From: Amphiduros pacificus
Taxonomy: Eukaryota; Annelida; Polychaeta; Phyllodocida; Hesionidae
DNA: 64,000 nt
Direction of reading: 5' to 3'
Assembly: GCA_949316495.1 (NCBI GenBank)
Contig: OX439000.1
Coordinates: 71,368,570 to 71,432,569, forward strand
Positions 13,269 to 24,710 of the stretch are shown here, piece by piece. The notes below the pieces were generated by a model. It saw only the letters and a program-made list of their open reading frames with translations, was not told the origin of the DNA and ran no database searches. The position numbers and the translations under genes were made by a program. Every line of letters begins with the position of its first letter. Position 1 is the stretch's first letter.

Positions 13269-13754
13269 GCCTCTTTGGTTGACCAGGATTTGGCGCTGAT
13301 GAAGCAGTTACTCACACTTAACGAGCAGATAGAGGAGCTAAAATGGCAGAGGAAGTTGCAAGGCTATTCCCGTGGTTCCTTGGCCAGTTCCTACATGGAC
13401 AGTAGTGTTTGCACTCTAAGCGATGTGGAAGGCAGCACCAATGAACTAAAGGAACCCCCTCCTAAATACCCTTCACCCTCTAGTTTGTCTCTCTATGATA
13501 ACGTGGACAGCGAGGAACAACAGGATTGTAAATCCTGCACCGGGAGTGGCAACGAGAGTACTTCATCAGACTTCGGATCATGTGACAATATGGAAGACAG
13601 TATAGCCTCGCTTCCAAACTCAGATAACATATCCTCCTCATCTGGAGATTTTAAGAAATGTCCTGGGGAACAGCAGTCATTTGACTCTGGAATACACGAG
13701 CCAGACTCTCCAAGCACTCCCACAGCTTGCACAAATGTAGAAATATTACTGTGA
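13269..13754 (+). CDS. LURAP1-like: Leucine-rich adaptor protein 1-like, terminal exon
   Basis: This is the last coding exon of a gene whose upstream exons are not found in the window. A splice acceptor, ACTTTCAG, ends at 13268, and the reading frame is open from there to TGA at 13752-13754. The exon starts ASLVDQDLALMKQLLTLNEQ and continues IEELKWQRK. This matches the leucine-repeat core of vertebrate LURAP1 (ILQQLVTLNEGIEAVRWLLEE), with the D, QL, TLNE, I-E and W positions kept. A long Ser/Pro/Asp-rich, probably disordered tail follows, ending in the hydrophobic NVEILL; human LURAP1 also ends with a short hydrophobic motif (VTFL). Known family members are cytoplasmic adaptors that link MRCK kinase to MYO18A in lamellar actomyosin and can stimulate NF-kB signalling. 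FAM89/LRAP25 is the nearest alternative but fits the TLNE block less well. The ATG at 13245 lies in the intron and is not the start. Confidence 0.72.
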   Translation, partial: ASLVDQDLALMKQLLTLNEQIEELKWQRKLQGYSRGSLASSYMDSSVCTLSDVEGSTNELKEPPPKYPSPSSLSLYDNVDSEEQQDCKSCTGSGNESTSSDFGSCDNMEDSIASLPNSDNISSSSGDFKKCPGEQQSFDSGIHEPDSPSTPTACTNVEILL

Positions 13755-13956
13755 CTTTGCGATTGTCAAATATAAACTCAAATCTTCCCATGGAAGGATT
13801 GAGTCTCTGTGATGCTACTGTAAATGCTTGAACTGGAGTATACATTGTAATTTATTGCTAATTGTAACTTATGTTTGTATAAAGATCGATTGACCTGTTA
13901 ATCCTCCAAAAATAAAACAATGAGCACATTTAGAGAATGAATATAACAGTAATAAA
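13755..13956 (+). promoter_or_regulatory. 3' UTR with two polyadenylation signals
   Basis: Following the TGA of the LURAP1-like exon, AATAAA occurs at 13911-13916 and again at 13951-13956. Either could end the transcript, giving a short 3' UTR of roughly 180-220 bases. Signal identity is seen directly; use of either site is inferred. Confidence 0.6.
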
Positions 13957-16900
13957 ATTGCCTTTAAAATGATTTTATGATACGATTTATTAAGCGTAAT
14001 GTTTTCCCTTGGTATTAATTTCCTTTAAAGTGTACTTGTAAATAATTATAGTAAACACTATAATCTATTGGATGCCATAATAACAGGAGCGCCATAGAAT
14101 TACTTAGTACAACTTTTTTGATTGAAAATAAGGTTCTCTCATTTGTGCATTTATTTCTCGAAACATTAGATTTATGAGATACTCTTCTGTGATAATTTGA
14201 TAATTTCCTGTCTTTTCTTTACCAGCAAAAGGTAAATATTTGACATCATGTTTTAAAACATAGAGAGTAGTGAAATATTCAATGCAAATTTTGGCGGAAT
14301 TCAGATTTCCCAGACGACAGTGACGAGTTGGGAAATGATGGGTCATAAATATAAAAGTTTCTTCATATTATATAAACGGGATCATGCTATTCTTCTAACC
14401 AAATGAGTATATTAGACAACGCTTCCTTTTGCCATGGGAATGGGAGCTAAGTTGAGAGAATAATTCTAGGTGTTTCCTCCATTTTGTAAAGTAAATAATA
14501 ACTCAATTCGCCTGACACCATCACGCTGATATTCATTTTATTTAGTTAACAGTTATTTCTTGACAGGGACTGTTACCAAACATCCATACCCAATATATTT
14601 ACATACTTTGATATCTAAATATACTTGTCAACTGATCCACTGACCTATATTTCAAGTACGAATGACCTACATTTCAAATACGAATGCTAAAAATAAAAAA
14701 GTAGCTCATATGATCAGCTACTAATTACCTATTGGCCCACTTTTGAATTTCCCTGCTGAAATAACCTCTGACTTAACAAATTGTCCACATGATCAGCTGA
14801 TGGTTGTTCAACAAAAAGGTTGGTTGTGTTTAAAAGGATTATTTTAAGCATGTAAATGATAGAGAAAACGTATTTTCTGCAACGTATTTTCTAAATAGTT
14901 AACACGTATTGTCCTTTTCCTTTGGGCATTATTATTAGCCTAAGAATTTATTAATTGAACGGATGGGACACCACAGCTAGTGAATTATTGGTATTGAATA
15001 TTGTTTTAGGCATTGATACCACAGAAATGAAATCCTTTGAGATATAATTTATCGCTTCCTGTATCCATGTATGACAACCTATTGATTCTTATTTATTTTT
15101 CAGCTGTAATTTATGTCTCAATATGATTCACACCTAAGATCGTTATGTTTACTATATATTCATCGTATATGAATATAAAAGTTTATGTGTATATAAATAT
15201 ATTCAAAGATTGTATAAATAAAAATGGCATAGAGAGAAATCATATTTACTTACCTCTTTTGTTATTTCGTCCCGATGAGTAAGTATTCTCCAATATATAT
15301 TTGAAAAAAATATATTTCTAAAATTAGCCTTTCACTGAAAAAAAATCTATTTTATCTTTTTCCTCCACGCTCCTCGGAATGAGTGAGCAAATTTAGAGTA
15401 TTGAAACAAAGTATCATCCTCATAATGATAATGCAGACATTCCCGACTATACTTGTATCTCAAAGCATTGATGGCCAATCAGAAACAAGAGAGTGAACAT
15501 AATAATTTCCTAATGATACTTTGTATTTAAAAGGAATAGGCAAATATTCAGCCAGGTGTGCAAATGGGATTTTAGTTCGTTGGTTTAACGGCAATGCAGT
15601 GCCCTCATGTGGGTTTTTCACAGCAATATAAACTTAAATTGACTGCATTGTACCAGCGAGGGGACAGTCACATGGGATATTAAAGAGGACAAACTGACAA
15701 TAACTCAGAAATCATCCGCTAGACGACTCAATTTCTTAAAAAGTGAAGGTTTGCAGAGCAAGATTTCATCAGACATTTCACCCAAAGAATGTTTAATCAT
15801 TATATGTAAATATTTCATAAGAACATTTTGCCAATGGAGAGTACGAGCTGCTCAAAAGGAGACCCAATAGAGTCCATTATGTTCTTAATGCACTGTTATG
15901 ACTAAAGGTTAACAGTATAAACACCACGAGATGACTTCTATTCTCATTCATCCTTGCTGCATGTCTTAAAAGCACTATAACAATCTTTATCTATTAAGTT
16001 TGTTTACGTTAACAGAAATGTCCAAATAATGATAGGAACGTCTTTACCGTGGAAGGTAGGGATAGAGGCTTTACTGTATTCACATGTATACAAATGTACT
16101 GTGTGGTATCCAAGGTGTAAAAGATCTAAAAAGCTTGTGGCAGCAAAATTTTAATTTTCTTTAATTGAGGTACTGGAAGGTAACTAAAAAGTAAAGAAAA
16201 TCCTTATCACTGTTCATTAAATCACAACCATTACATGTTTTGTCCTTATAGCAATATACCTGACAAAAAGAGGAAAGTCTCAGGTCAGGGTACCAGAAGT
16301 AGAGATTAAAAATGTGAGCTGGCTTGATGCTGAGAATGATTGCTTGCTGAGATTAGTACTCAGGTTAGTGGGGTGTGTGGTCACTATCACATGTTGAAAG
16401 TAGTGGGCAAATCACTGCACACACATCTGAGCATAATTACAACACATTTTTCTTTATTTAAATTGTGGTTTTATTTGACAAATAAAATAATGAATGTAAT
16501 TTTTGATAATTATTTCAAATATAGAAAGTCTAATTCTATATTGGTAATAGTTTATATAGCCGTGAAATTGGAGAACTATTTTAGAAGCATTGACACCATT
16601 TCCAAGAGGTGATCTTTACACATTGGCTGATCTCACTGGAAAACTAGACACTAATAACTATCCTAGATAGAAACAGTAAACCACCTCGCAGGTGCCTGTA
16701 TGCTGTAGCTGGAATTCTGGTCACACGTCACAGGAAATATGTGTTCGTTGTTTGGGGTTTCCCTGTTCTATATTTACCTGAAGGTATCCTCCAATAATTA
16801 GTGGCATTTACCCGCTGCACAAACCCATTTCAATGAGAGGTCCTTGATAGTCCTAATATTTTTGGACTAGGATAGTCGACTGGAAAATAGATAAATACAC

Positions 16901-17131
16901 ATACAGGTGGCAGGTGACCTGTTGATTTCCACCATGAATGATATGGTCAAATATTGACAACTCCACATTTTGAAGATCTTGAATATTGTTTTGAAATAAA
17001 TAAATATACCAATCTTATGGAATGTAGTTAAGAATGAGCATTGTTTGCAGGTATGTGTTAAGGGCTGATGAATTGTTATAACACTTTGGACAGATACAGT
17101 CCATGTTTATTTTGAAATGTGGATCCAGGCA
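13957..17131. other. Non-coding stretch downstream of the LURAP1-like gene
   Basis: AT-rich DNA without recognisable exons, RNA genes or transposon ends. Small open frames (for example 14104-14346 and 16340-16612) have no family signature. Around 14640-14690 is a short near-duplicate phrase (GACCTA..ATTTCAA.TACGAATG). Confidence 0.45.
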
Positions 17132-17366
<235 letters not shown>

Positions 17367-17865
17367 ACACGGCACCCGCTACACCGATTGGCTTGATCTT
17401 GGGCTCATTGGGAAGAAAAAGATGAAATATCAAGAAAGGTTGCAGGGACATAGCATGCATTCCTTTTATTATTAGTCAAAATAGCCATTTCAAGCAGTCC
17501 AAAGGGAGGAGCTTACATAAAGGTAACACCAGTATTCTACATGATCATAATAGCATAATTTATGATGTTACCATCATTATGACACTTTTCTGCATGACGT
17601 AATCATGTTACTTGCAATGTCAAAAGGACTTCACTCCAGGATAAGTCATCTTTCCACTCCAATTATTGGCGAAACTGTGATCATTTGTAAATACGATATT
17701 CAGTTGCAAAGAAATGTGCATCACGTAGGAGGAGCATTATGTAATACATGTCATGCACACATGGAAAATTGGGCTGCAATTAAATGTCAATTTTTTGGTC
17801 AAACAACAACTATATTTTGAAACAAACTGTACCAGATTGTGAGAGAAGTATCAGAGGTCATAAAG

Positions 17866-18705
17866 ATGCCAGTGGAAACGAGAGGGAAGCAAGATAAGGA
17901 GCCAAATGAGAGTCTTCTTGACAGAGTCAGACAACTCTCACCTGGTAGCCATAGATCTGGTTCATTGAGCACAGAAGTGACCACTCCAACCACAGGCTGA
18001 CCTGGCACAGATACACCAATCGATTACTGGGATCAAGGACTCCTTAGATTCATACAAACAAACTGTAGAAGCCCAGATCAGACAGCTGAGTGACAAATTT
18101 CATCTGCAATTAGGTGTCAAATTAGATAATTTGGGATCATCTATAAAAAGACAGATAAAGGACAGTATTGATGACATTCAACGCTATGTGGATTCAGAGG
18201 TTGGCAGAATTTCAACACAGATAAATGATGTTGTAAATAGAGTTGTCGCCCTAGAGGATAGTCAAACACCTGAGTTTGATCCAGAGGTCTCTGTCATTAT
18301 GTCTAAGGTCCCCCATACCCCTGATCCAGCCAGCAAATTGCTGAAAAAATTATTCATGAGGGCCTAGGATTACCAGAGGTTCCTGTAGTGCGCACCATAC
18401 GTCTTCCACAGCGTGATGCGAGACCAGGGCAACGGCGTGCAGGACCCCCATTGGTCAGGGTTCAACTTCCAAATCTTGAAGCTAAGAAGCAGGTGCTACT
18501 AAGAGCTAAGCTATGGCTAGCTAAAACCCAGGCTCCGGGGTGTAAGGATTTTACCAATGTGTGGATCAGATCATCTAAACCACATGTGGAGAGACTTATT
18601 GAATTAAACTTTCGGACATTACTAGATATGATTCCTGGTGGTGGTGCTATGACTGTGACAAGTAGTGGTCGAATAATGAAAAAGAACAACAACCAGCAAA
18701 ACTAG
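17866..18705 (+). pseudogene. LINE ORF1 (coiled-coil RNA-binding protein), broken
   Basis: From the ATG at 17866 the frame reads MPVETRGKQDKEPNESLLDR, then changes frame near 17997. It continues through a heptad-rich region (IKDSLDSYKQTVEAQIRQL, then IKRQIKDSIDDIQRYVDSEV) that predicts a long coiled coil. A second frame change near 18350 leads to an RRM-like part with VRVQLPNLEAKKQVLLRAKL and FTNVWIRSSKPHVERLIELN. This layout, coiled coil then RRM-like fold, is typical of LINE ORF1 chaperone proteins that coat the element RNA. Two frame breaks mean that it no longer encodes one protein. Confidence 0.7.
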
Positions 18706-18739
18706 GATTTCACCCAGCCTTATACGAATAATTCAAATG

Positions 18740-20565
18740 AATCTGATAATACAGGGCTAGATAACACTAAGCACATTAGGGCAGGGGTCATCACAGAATT
18801 AAATCCAGATATTGCCATATTGTGTGAAACAAGGGGATAGTATATACATTAATGACTGTTATCAGGGCATATTTCACAATAGAAAGGAAAGACATTTAAG
18901 AGCTAAGAAGAATTATGGTGGCGTGTGTATTTTGTTAAAGAAAAGTTTGGATAAATATTATCTCTATGAAATTGTTGATAAAGTATATGACGGTATATTA
19001 GCTGTTAAGTTTAAATGTAAATTTACTGATTATTGTTTATTGATTATTGCTATGTATTTACCCCCTGAACAGTCAACTTGGGGAAGAGATGGATCAGGTT
19101 TCTTTGCCCATGTACTGAAAATACTGTATGAAAACAGTGACTGTGACAATGTTGTGTTGGCAGGAGATACAAATAGTAAAATAGGTTCTTCACAAAATTT
19201 TATAACTGGAGTTGATGAAGATATCATAGAACGCTTAATTTTAGATAAGAGTAAAAATAACCATGGACAGGAGATGTTAGACTTTCTCATTGGATCTAAG
19301 ATGTGTATATGTAATGGAAGGGTAACGCCTGAATATAATAACTATACCTTTATCCATTCTAGAGGTAAATCTGTTATTGATAATATGTGTGTACCTATTG
19401 ATGATATAAAAAGTTGTATAGAATTTAAAGTCAACACAGCTAGAGATATGGTTAATTTATACTGTGACATTGAAGATACAGATACTGATTTGAGCAGAAT
19501 TTTACCAGACCACTCTGTACTAACTATGAAATTAAAAACTAGCAATCCTAGTCTGTTACATAACAACATTAATCACGATCAGGTACATGGAGATCAAGCA
19601 TATGATGACAATCTGTATGGTCAGAACCATGTATATTTTAAGAGATATAATGTTAAACATATACCTGAAGATTTTCTGAACAGAAATGAATCAGGCATTA
19701 AAATAATTGGATTAATTGAAGAAATTGAGAGGTTTAGACAGTCACAACAGGAGATTGATGATGTTTATATAAATTTCTGTGAAGTGTATCATAATGAAAT
19801 GAATGCATTTCTTAGGTCTAGAAATGTTCATCCCAGAGCATACAAAAGATTTAAAAGGTCTACAAAGCCTTTTTGGGATGAAGAATTATCTAGATTATGG
19901 AACATACTTTGTGAAAAGGGAAAGATCTTCTTGTCATGTAATGATGCCAGACGTAGGCAAACACAGTATGAATTTTACTCTGCCTAAAAATCTTTTGATA
20001 AGGAGTATAGGAAGGCTGAGCGGAATTTCAGAAAGAACAAAATTAATGAGATTGAGAAATTTTCTACCTCAGACCCAAATAAATTTTGGGAGAATATTAA
20101 AAAACTTGGGCCTGTCAGAAAAAATGATATAACAATGGAGGTATATGATGAGAATTCAGAAGTGGTCACTGAATTCAATCAAGTATTGATTAAATGGAAA
20201 CAGGAATTTGAAAAATTGTATAATTTTCAACCAGAACCAAGTCAATTTGATGATGATTTTTACCAGGAATGTATAAACAGTCTTAATTCAGATAACATAT
20301 TTGAGTATTTTGCTGAACTTGATCATGAAATTAATATTGAAGAGGTAAAGAGAGTTATTGATCACGCTCGATGCAACAAATCTGTCGGTATTGATAATTT
20401 ACCATATGAAATTTTTAAGAATAGTGTGTCAGAAAATTTGTTAGCACTTTTGTTTGATAAAATATACACATATCATTTAACACCCAGTGTGTGGAACTTC
20501 CTTCATCAAACCAATACCAAAGAACTCTTCTGCAGATCCAAGGATCCCTCTAGAATATAGAGGCA
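18740..20565 (+). pseudogene. LINE ORF2, endonuclease and N-terminal RT part, broken
   Basis: The apurinic-like endonuclease begins near 18770 (VITELNPDIAILCET, with the metal-binding Glu), shifts frame near 18830, and continues as the long frame 18812-19987. That frame carries AGDTNSKIG (catalytic Asp/Asn), a KSVIDNMCV block and LPDHSVL (Asp-His pair). KPFWDEELSRLW follows in the linker. An in-frame TAA at 19985-19987 interrupts the ORF, and the same frame resumes to about 20500 with RT motif 0 (ARCNKSVGIDNLPYEIFKN). A further frame change near 20510 leads into the block for RT motif 1 (EYRGISLLSTVYKLF). The product would nick target DNA and prime reverse transcription there. Confidence 0.85.
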
Positions 20566-20638
20566 TTAGTCTTCTTTCAACTGTTTATAAATTGTTCACT
20601 TCGGTGTTGAATAATAGAATTGTAAATGCAACAAAGGT

Positions 20639-20646
20639 ACATAATC
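20639..20646. repeat. Target-site duplication, left copy (MULE)
   Basis: ACATAATC immediately before the MULE, repeated exactly at 21620-21627 after it. An 8-9 bp duplication is normal for Mutator-like elements. Confidence 0.85.
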
Positions 20647-21619
20647 GGTTCTAGGACATTACCCCCCCGGACATTAGCCCCCCGGACAATACCCCCCCGG
20701 ACATTACCCCCCTAGGACATTACCCCCCGGACATCACCCCCCCAACTAGGACATTACCCCCCCGGACATTACCCCCCCGCCCGGACCCCCCGCCTGTTAA
20801 AAAAAATAGTTTTTTATTTTTTTAGTCTATTTAAACTTAACCATTTTTAGGTATAGTATGAATTTGTACCTAGTTCAACAAGGTGTGTTTGTATGAATTT
20901 GTACTTAGTTCAACAATATAACAAAAGCAAATGGTTAATCTAAAGTTTCTTTTATTCATATACCATAGAAAATACAGCATTCTAGTTCTATATTCAATTA
21001 TGTCATTTTATCATCATTGATTACATACATATTCTTTATATTTCTATAAATTTTATTGAAAGCACTCTTCATTAAACACATTCAGCACTCATGTGGAAAA
21101 CTATGGGTCACTGCTAGCACTTTATTTACTTCTACACATCAGCACTAAAGCTATGTTTCAAATGTCTATGTTTCAAGTGTCTTTATTTAGTGTCTCAAGT
21201 GTCTTTATTCAGTGTCTTCATCAGTGTCTGAGTCACTGTCCTTCACCACGCAAAGTTCATGGCCACAGCACGCAGGAAATCCAGTGGTGCCCAGTTGGCG
21301 TAGTCCCCAACCACAGTGGTGAGCCGGGTGTTGATGCGGGCGTACACCGGGTGTGGCCTGGGGGGTTCACGGCCCTGGCGGATGTGCGTCAGTTGGACCT
21401 GGGAGACTGCCTCCTCACGCTGGTGCACCTCCAGGAACTTCCAGAAGTTCACGTGGCATCCGCCCACGTTGGTGGAGAAGGTGGAGTGCCAACCCTCGAC
21501 TGCGTTGTCGGTGCGGGGCATGTGGTCTCCAACATGACCGGGGGGGTAATGTCCTATTGGGGGGGGGGGGGGGGTGATGTCCGGGGGGGTAATGTCCGGG
21601 GGGCTATTGTCCTGTAGCC
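20647..21619 (-). mobile_element. Mutator-like (MULE) DNA transposon, non-autonomous, inside the LINE
   Basis: The 973-bp insert has inverted ends: GGTTCTAGGACATTACCCCC on the left against GGCTACAGGACAATAGCCCC (reverse complement of the right). Each terminus is then built of several short repeats of GGACATTACCCCCC. It is flanked by the 8-bp duplication ACATAATC. Removing it together with one duplication copy restores the LINE reading frame across the site (...KVHNLYADEQNGF), so the ends are exact. The interior carries a minus-strand C-terminal fragment of a MULE-type transposase and no complete gene, so it is probably a deletion derivative mobilised in trans. Confidence 0.85.
21243..21540 (-). 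pseudogene. MULE transposase C-terminal fragment
   Basis: The minus-strand frame reads RTDNAVEGWHSTFSTNVGGC, then HVNFWKFLEVHQREEAV and VVGDYANWAPLDFLRAVAMN before its stop at 21243. The R-T-[DN]-N-A-V-E-G-W-H block followed by HPN.WKF and QRE is the usual C-terminus of Mutator-like/FLYWCH-associated transposases in invertebrates. The catalytic DDE core and zinc finger are absent, so the element keeps only the last exon. The GC content here is clearly higher than the surrounding LINE, consistent with a separate origin. Upstream, the frame merges into the proline-coding C-runs of the terminal repeat, which are not real protein. Confidence 0.72.
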
Positions 21620-21627
21620 ACATAATC

Positions 21628-23230
21628 TTTATGCTGATGAACAAAATGGTTTTTGTAAAGACAGGTCATGTGCTGATCATTTATTTGTATTAACATCTAT
21701 TATTAGAAATCAAAAAAGAAATAGATCGCCTACTTATGTTGCATTTGTTGACTTTGAAAAAGCGTTTGATCGTGTAGACCGACAATTGTTATTTTGTAAT
21801 CTTCAGTCAATGGGATTTGGTGGTAAAATGTTAAATATGATAATAACTGTTTATTCAAATTGTCAATCATGTATAAATGTAAATGGATATCTCACCAATA
21901 ATTTCTCCACTGAATTTGGAGTTCGACAAGGTGATACATTGTCTCCTACTCTTTTTGGTCTCTTCATTAATGACCTTGCTTCAGATTTAAATAACAGTGG
22001 TAAAGGGATTCAATTGAAAGAAGGTCTCATGATTGCCCTTTTGTTGTACGCTGATGATTTAGCTATACTAGCAGAATCAGAAGAAGAATTACAAGAATTG
22101 TTATCAATTTTAGAAATGTGGTGTAAGAGATGGAGAATGAGAGTAAATGTAAGAACAACTAAAGTGATACATTTTAGAGTTAAGTCACAAGAAAGGACAC
22201 AATACAATTTTATATTTAATAATGAAACTGTGCAGTGTGTTGATAAATATAAATATTTAGGACTAATACTGGATGAGTACCTAAATTTTGATATTACAGC
22301 TTCCGTCTTAGATGGTTCTGCAAATAGAGCTCTAGGGTCCATTTATACTAAATTTAATAAGCTTAGGGGACTAGGTTTTAAAACCTTTACCAAATTATTT
22401 CACTCCGGGGTGGCGCCAGTACTTGATTACTGTTCAAGTGTTTGGGGAGGCCAAAAACATGGACAGATTGACACAATTCAGAATAGAGCTATACGTTTTT
22501 ATCTAGGAGTGCACAAATTTGCACCAAATTTAGCTATAAATGGTGATATGGGTTGGATAAGTAATAATGTTCGTCAAAAGCTTGAAATGTTCAGATTTTG
22601 GAACAGATTAGTCAACTTGAATGATACCAGAATCACAAAGAGAGTTTTTCTATCGGAGAAAAAGCGTGGTTCAGGAAACTGGAACAGTGAAATATATAAA
22701 AATTGTGTTGCCCTGAATTTAACTGATTTGTATAATAACCAAGTTGAAGTTGTTTTAAATGATGTTAAAACCATATTTCATGATATGGAAAAGGAAAAGT
22801 GGACCAATGGTATTATTTCTGTACCTAAAATTAGAATTTATTGTAGATTTAAATCTGCATATGAAACTGAGCCACATGTTTATAGAGTATTTAATAGATC
22901 TCACAGATCTGTGCTAGCACAGTTTAGAAGTGGAATCCTACCTTTAAAAATTGAGACAGGTAGATATATGCAAATCCCTATTGAGTTAAGACAATGTATA
23001 TTATGCCAAGAAAATGCTGTTGAAGATGAAATACATTTTTTTTTCATTGTAACTTCAATGCAGAGATAAGAAATGCCTATTATACAAGATTTAGAGAATG
23101 TTGTGAAATATTTGATGAAATGAATGATTTGGAAAAATTGAAGTATCTTATGAAAGCTGATACAGTAAAGCTTACAGCAGAGTTTATTTATATTTGCTAT
23201 TGTAAAAGAAAGGAATTCATCTACAGATAA
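21628..23230 (+). pseudogene. LINE ORF2, reverse transcriptase and C-terminal part
   Basis: The RT resumes after the MULE with EQNGFCKDRSCADHLF (motif 2), FVDFEKAFDRVDR (motif 3, first catalytic Asp), GVRQGDTLSPTLFGLFINDL (motif 4) and LLYADDLAIL (motif 5, YADD active site, near 22050). The thumb region and a C-terminal Cys/His cluster, CILCQENAVEDEIHF then HCNFNAEIRN, follow. A frame change occurs in the T-run near 23040, and the true end is TAA at 23228-23230. There is no RNase H domain. Confidence 0.88.
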
Positions 23231-23563
23231 CTTTAATTTATTTTTGCAGTCTTGTTCATTGCTCTTTGTTATTATCATTTTAAGTTAAACTTATGACGTG
23301 ACTTATAAGCCCGGATTGGGCTGGGTATATAAGGTCTATTAATAAGTGAATGAAGTGTCAGTTAAAAAACTGACACTATATTTTGCTTTGTGCAGCTATG
23401 TTAAATTTAAGATATATTGGACTGATGTATACAAGTCACGGAAATAAAAAATTTACTTACTTACTTACTGTGATCATACCTTATAGTTCCAATATTGTAG
23501 TGTTTAAATATTGATTCATGTCATTAATGCTTTTAATTTAATAGGGAATGCATTTTTACACTG

Positions 23564-23760
23564 AAAATGTACCAATTCCCATCAAGTACAGTATTTTGGC
23601 AATTAACTCCTCTGCAGAGCTTCTTGAATGGGGAAAATGTTTACTCGTCTGTCTGTACGTCAGTCTGTGCGTCCGTCTCTACTCCAGTTATTGCCGAAAC
23701 TATGATTTTTTGTACATGTAATATTCAGTTGAAAGAAGTGTGTTTCTCACTGCCTCATAC
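23564..23760 (+). repeat. Interspersed repeat fragment with GCAGAGCTT...GGGGAAAATG leader
   Basis: The phrase GCAGAGCTT followed by GGGGAAAATGT and a CTGTCTGT-like stretch (23616-23665) matches the leader of the array at about 24633-24702. The part at 23688-23745 (CCAGTTATTGCCGAAACTAT...) also matches 17656-17715 on the far side of the LINE. These are fragments of one dispersed repeat family. Confidence 0.55.
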
Positions 23761-23881
23761 AACCTTGCTCACAACGTTAAGATTTCCCCATTGCAAGTTA
23801 AATCTTTTTACACCATTTATTGACAAAACTATGGTTTGTAATTTGCTCCTCTGCTATTTCATATTATTGCCGGTTCACTTT

Positions 23882-23927
23882 ATTAATAATAATAATAATA
23901 TTAATACTACTACTACTACTACTAATG

Positions 23928-23992
<65 letters not shown>
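23882..23992. repeat. (AAT)n microsatellite
   Basis: About 110 bases of AAT repeat with a short (ACT)n interruption at about 23904-23922. The poly-Asn/poly-Ile open frames here are artefacts. Confidence 0.96.
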
Positions 23993-23994
<2 letters not shown>

Positions 23995-24154
23995 AATTGG
24001 CCCAAATTGCTCAAAATTAACCCAAACAATTAATTCAAACATGTTGCTTCCATCTTTGCTTTCTGTATAAAGCCATCTTATATTGTTATTTTTTTATCTT
24101 TTCATTTGCGAAAAAATATATATATATAATGTTCTGACTTATATATCATTAAAA

Positions 24155-24340
24155 AACCTTGTCCCAATGGGGAATTGAACCCCAAACCTTTAGCATAGAA
24201 GACAGATGTCTTACCCAGTGAGCCATATTGAAAGGTATGATTTGATCTTCTCACTGGTAAATCACACAAATAGTCAAGATTTTTGTCACTGTGTCGAATT
24301 ATTTTATAATGGAAGATATTCAATTTCACACACCAGCCAA
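24155..24340 (-). repeat. tRNA-like SINE or tRNA-derived repeat fragment
   Basis: On the minus strand ATGGCTCACTGGGTAAGA resembles a tRNA A box, and GGGGTTCAATTCCCC is a T-arm with a B box (about 24168-24227). The flanking phrase CTATTTGTGTGATTTACCAG recurs on the plus strand at about 57657-57676, so this is a dispersed repeat, not a single tRNA gene. A complete cloverleaf with a clear anticodon could not be drawn. Confidence 0.5.
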
Positions 24341-24632
24341 AATTAGATTTGTAAATTAAAATGTTCTAAAAATATGTTTGATTTCTTTTAAGGGGAGTAC
24401 ATGTCACGCTCTTGAGGATTAAAACCATTTCTCCAATCCGTCCATCACTTAAGATGGAAAAGATAAAAAAAATATTGAGGAATCATCATGTTACCTAGTT
24501 AAGTCATAGGTGTGAAAAGTCCAGCTTTTGGCCTCTACAGAGTGGACGTTTTTCAAGTCTAGGCTCACTAAGCCCATACTTCATGAAAGTCATTCCATGA
24601 AACAATGCTGCCTTTTTAGCTCTGCTGAGACT

Positions 24633-24662
24633 TTAGCTCGCAGAGCTTTAGGAGGGGGAAAA

Positions 24663-24693
<31 letters not shown>

Positions 24694-24702
24694 CTGTCTG
24701 TA
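24633..24702 (+). repeat. (TCTG)n microsatellite and repeat leader
   Basis: GCAGAGCTTTAGGAGGGGGA leads into about ten copies of TCTG at 24664-24701. It introduces the tandem array that starts at 24711. Confidence 0.85.
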
Positions 24703-24710
24703 GCGAAGAT

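Larger units (their letters stand above)
17821..23469 (+). mobile_element. Nearly full-length APE-type non-LTR retrotransposon (LINE), interrupted by a MULE
   Basis: A two-ORF LINE on the plus strand: ORF1 (about 17866-18705), ORF2 (about 18740-23230) with endonuclease, reverse transcriptase and a C-terminal Cys/His motif, then a 240-base 3' UTR ending in a (TTAC)n tail at about 23452-23469. The tail marks the 3' end and retrotransposition by target priming. A 973-bp DNA transposon (20647-21619) sits inside the RT region. The 5' end is approximate because no target duplication was found. Clade is undecided between I/Nimb-like and CR1/Jockey-like groups. At least four coding lesions besides the insertion make it inactive. 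Confidence 0.88.

Noticed and set aside
21093-21617. Plus-strand 174-codon frame in the MULE
   Set aside because: Antisense to the recognisable MULE transposase fragment; the Gly/Val-rich end is translated G-run terminus.
24155-24240. Functional tRNA gene on the minus strand
   Set aside because: No complete cloverleaf with a clear anticodon, and the flanking sequence recurs at 57.66 kb as a repeat.
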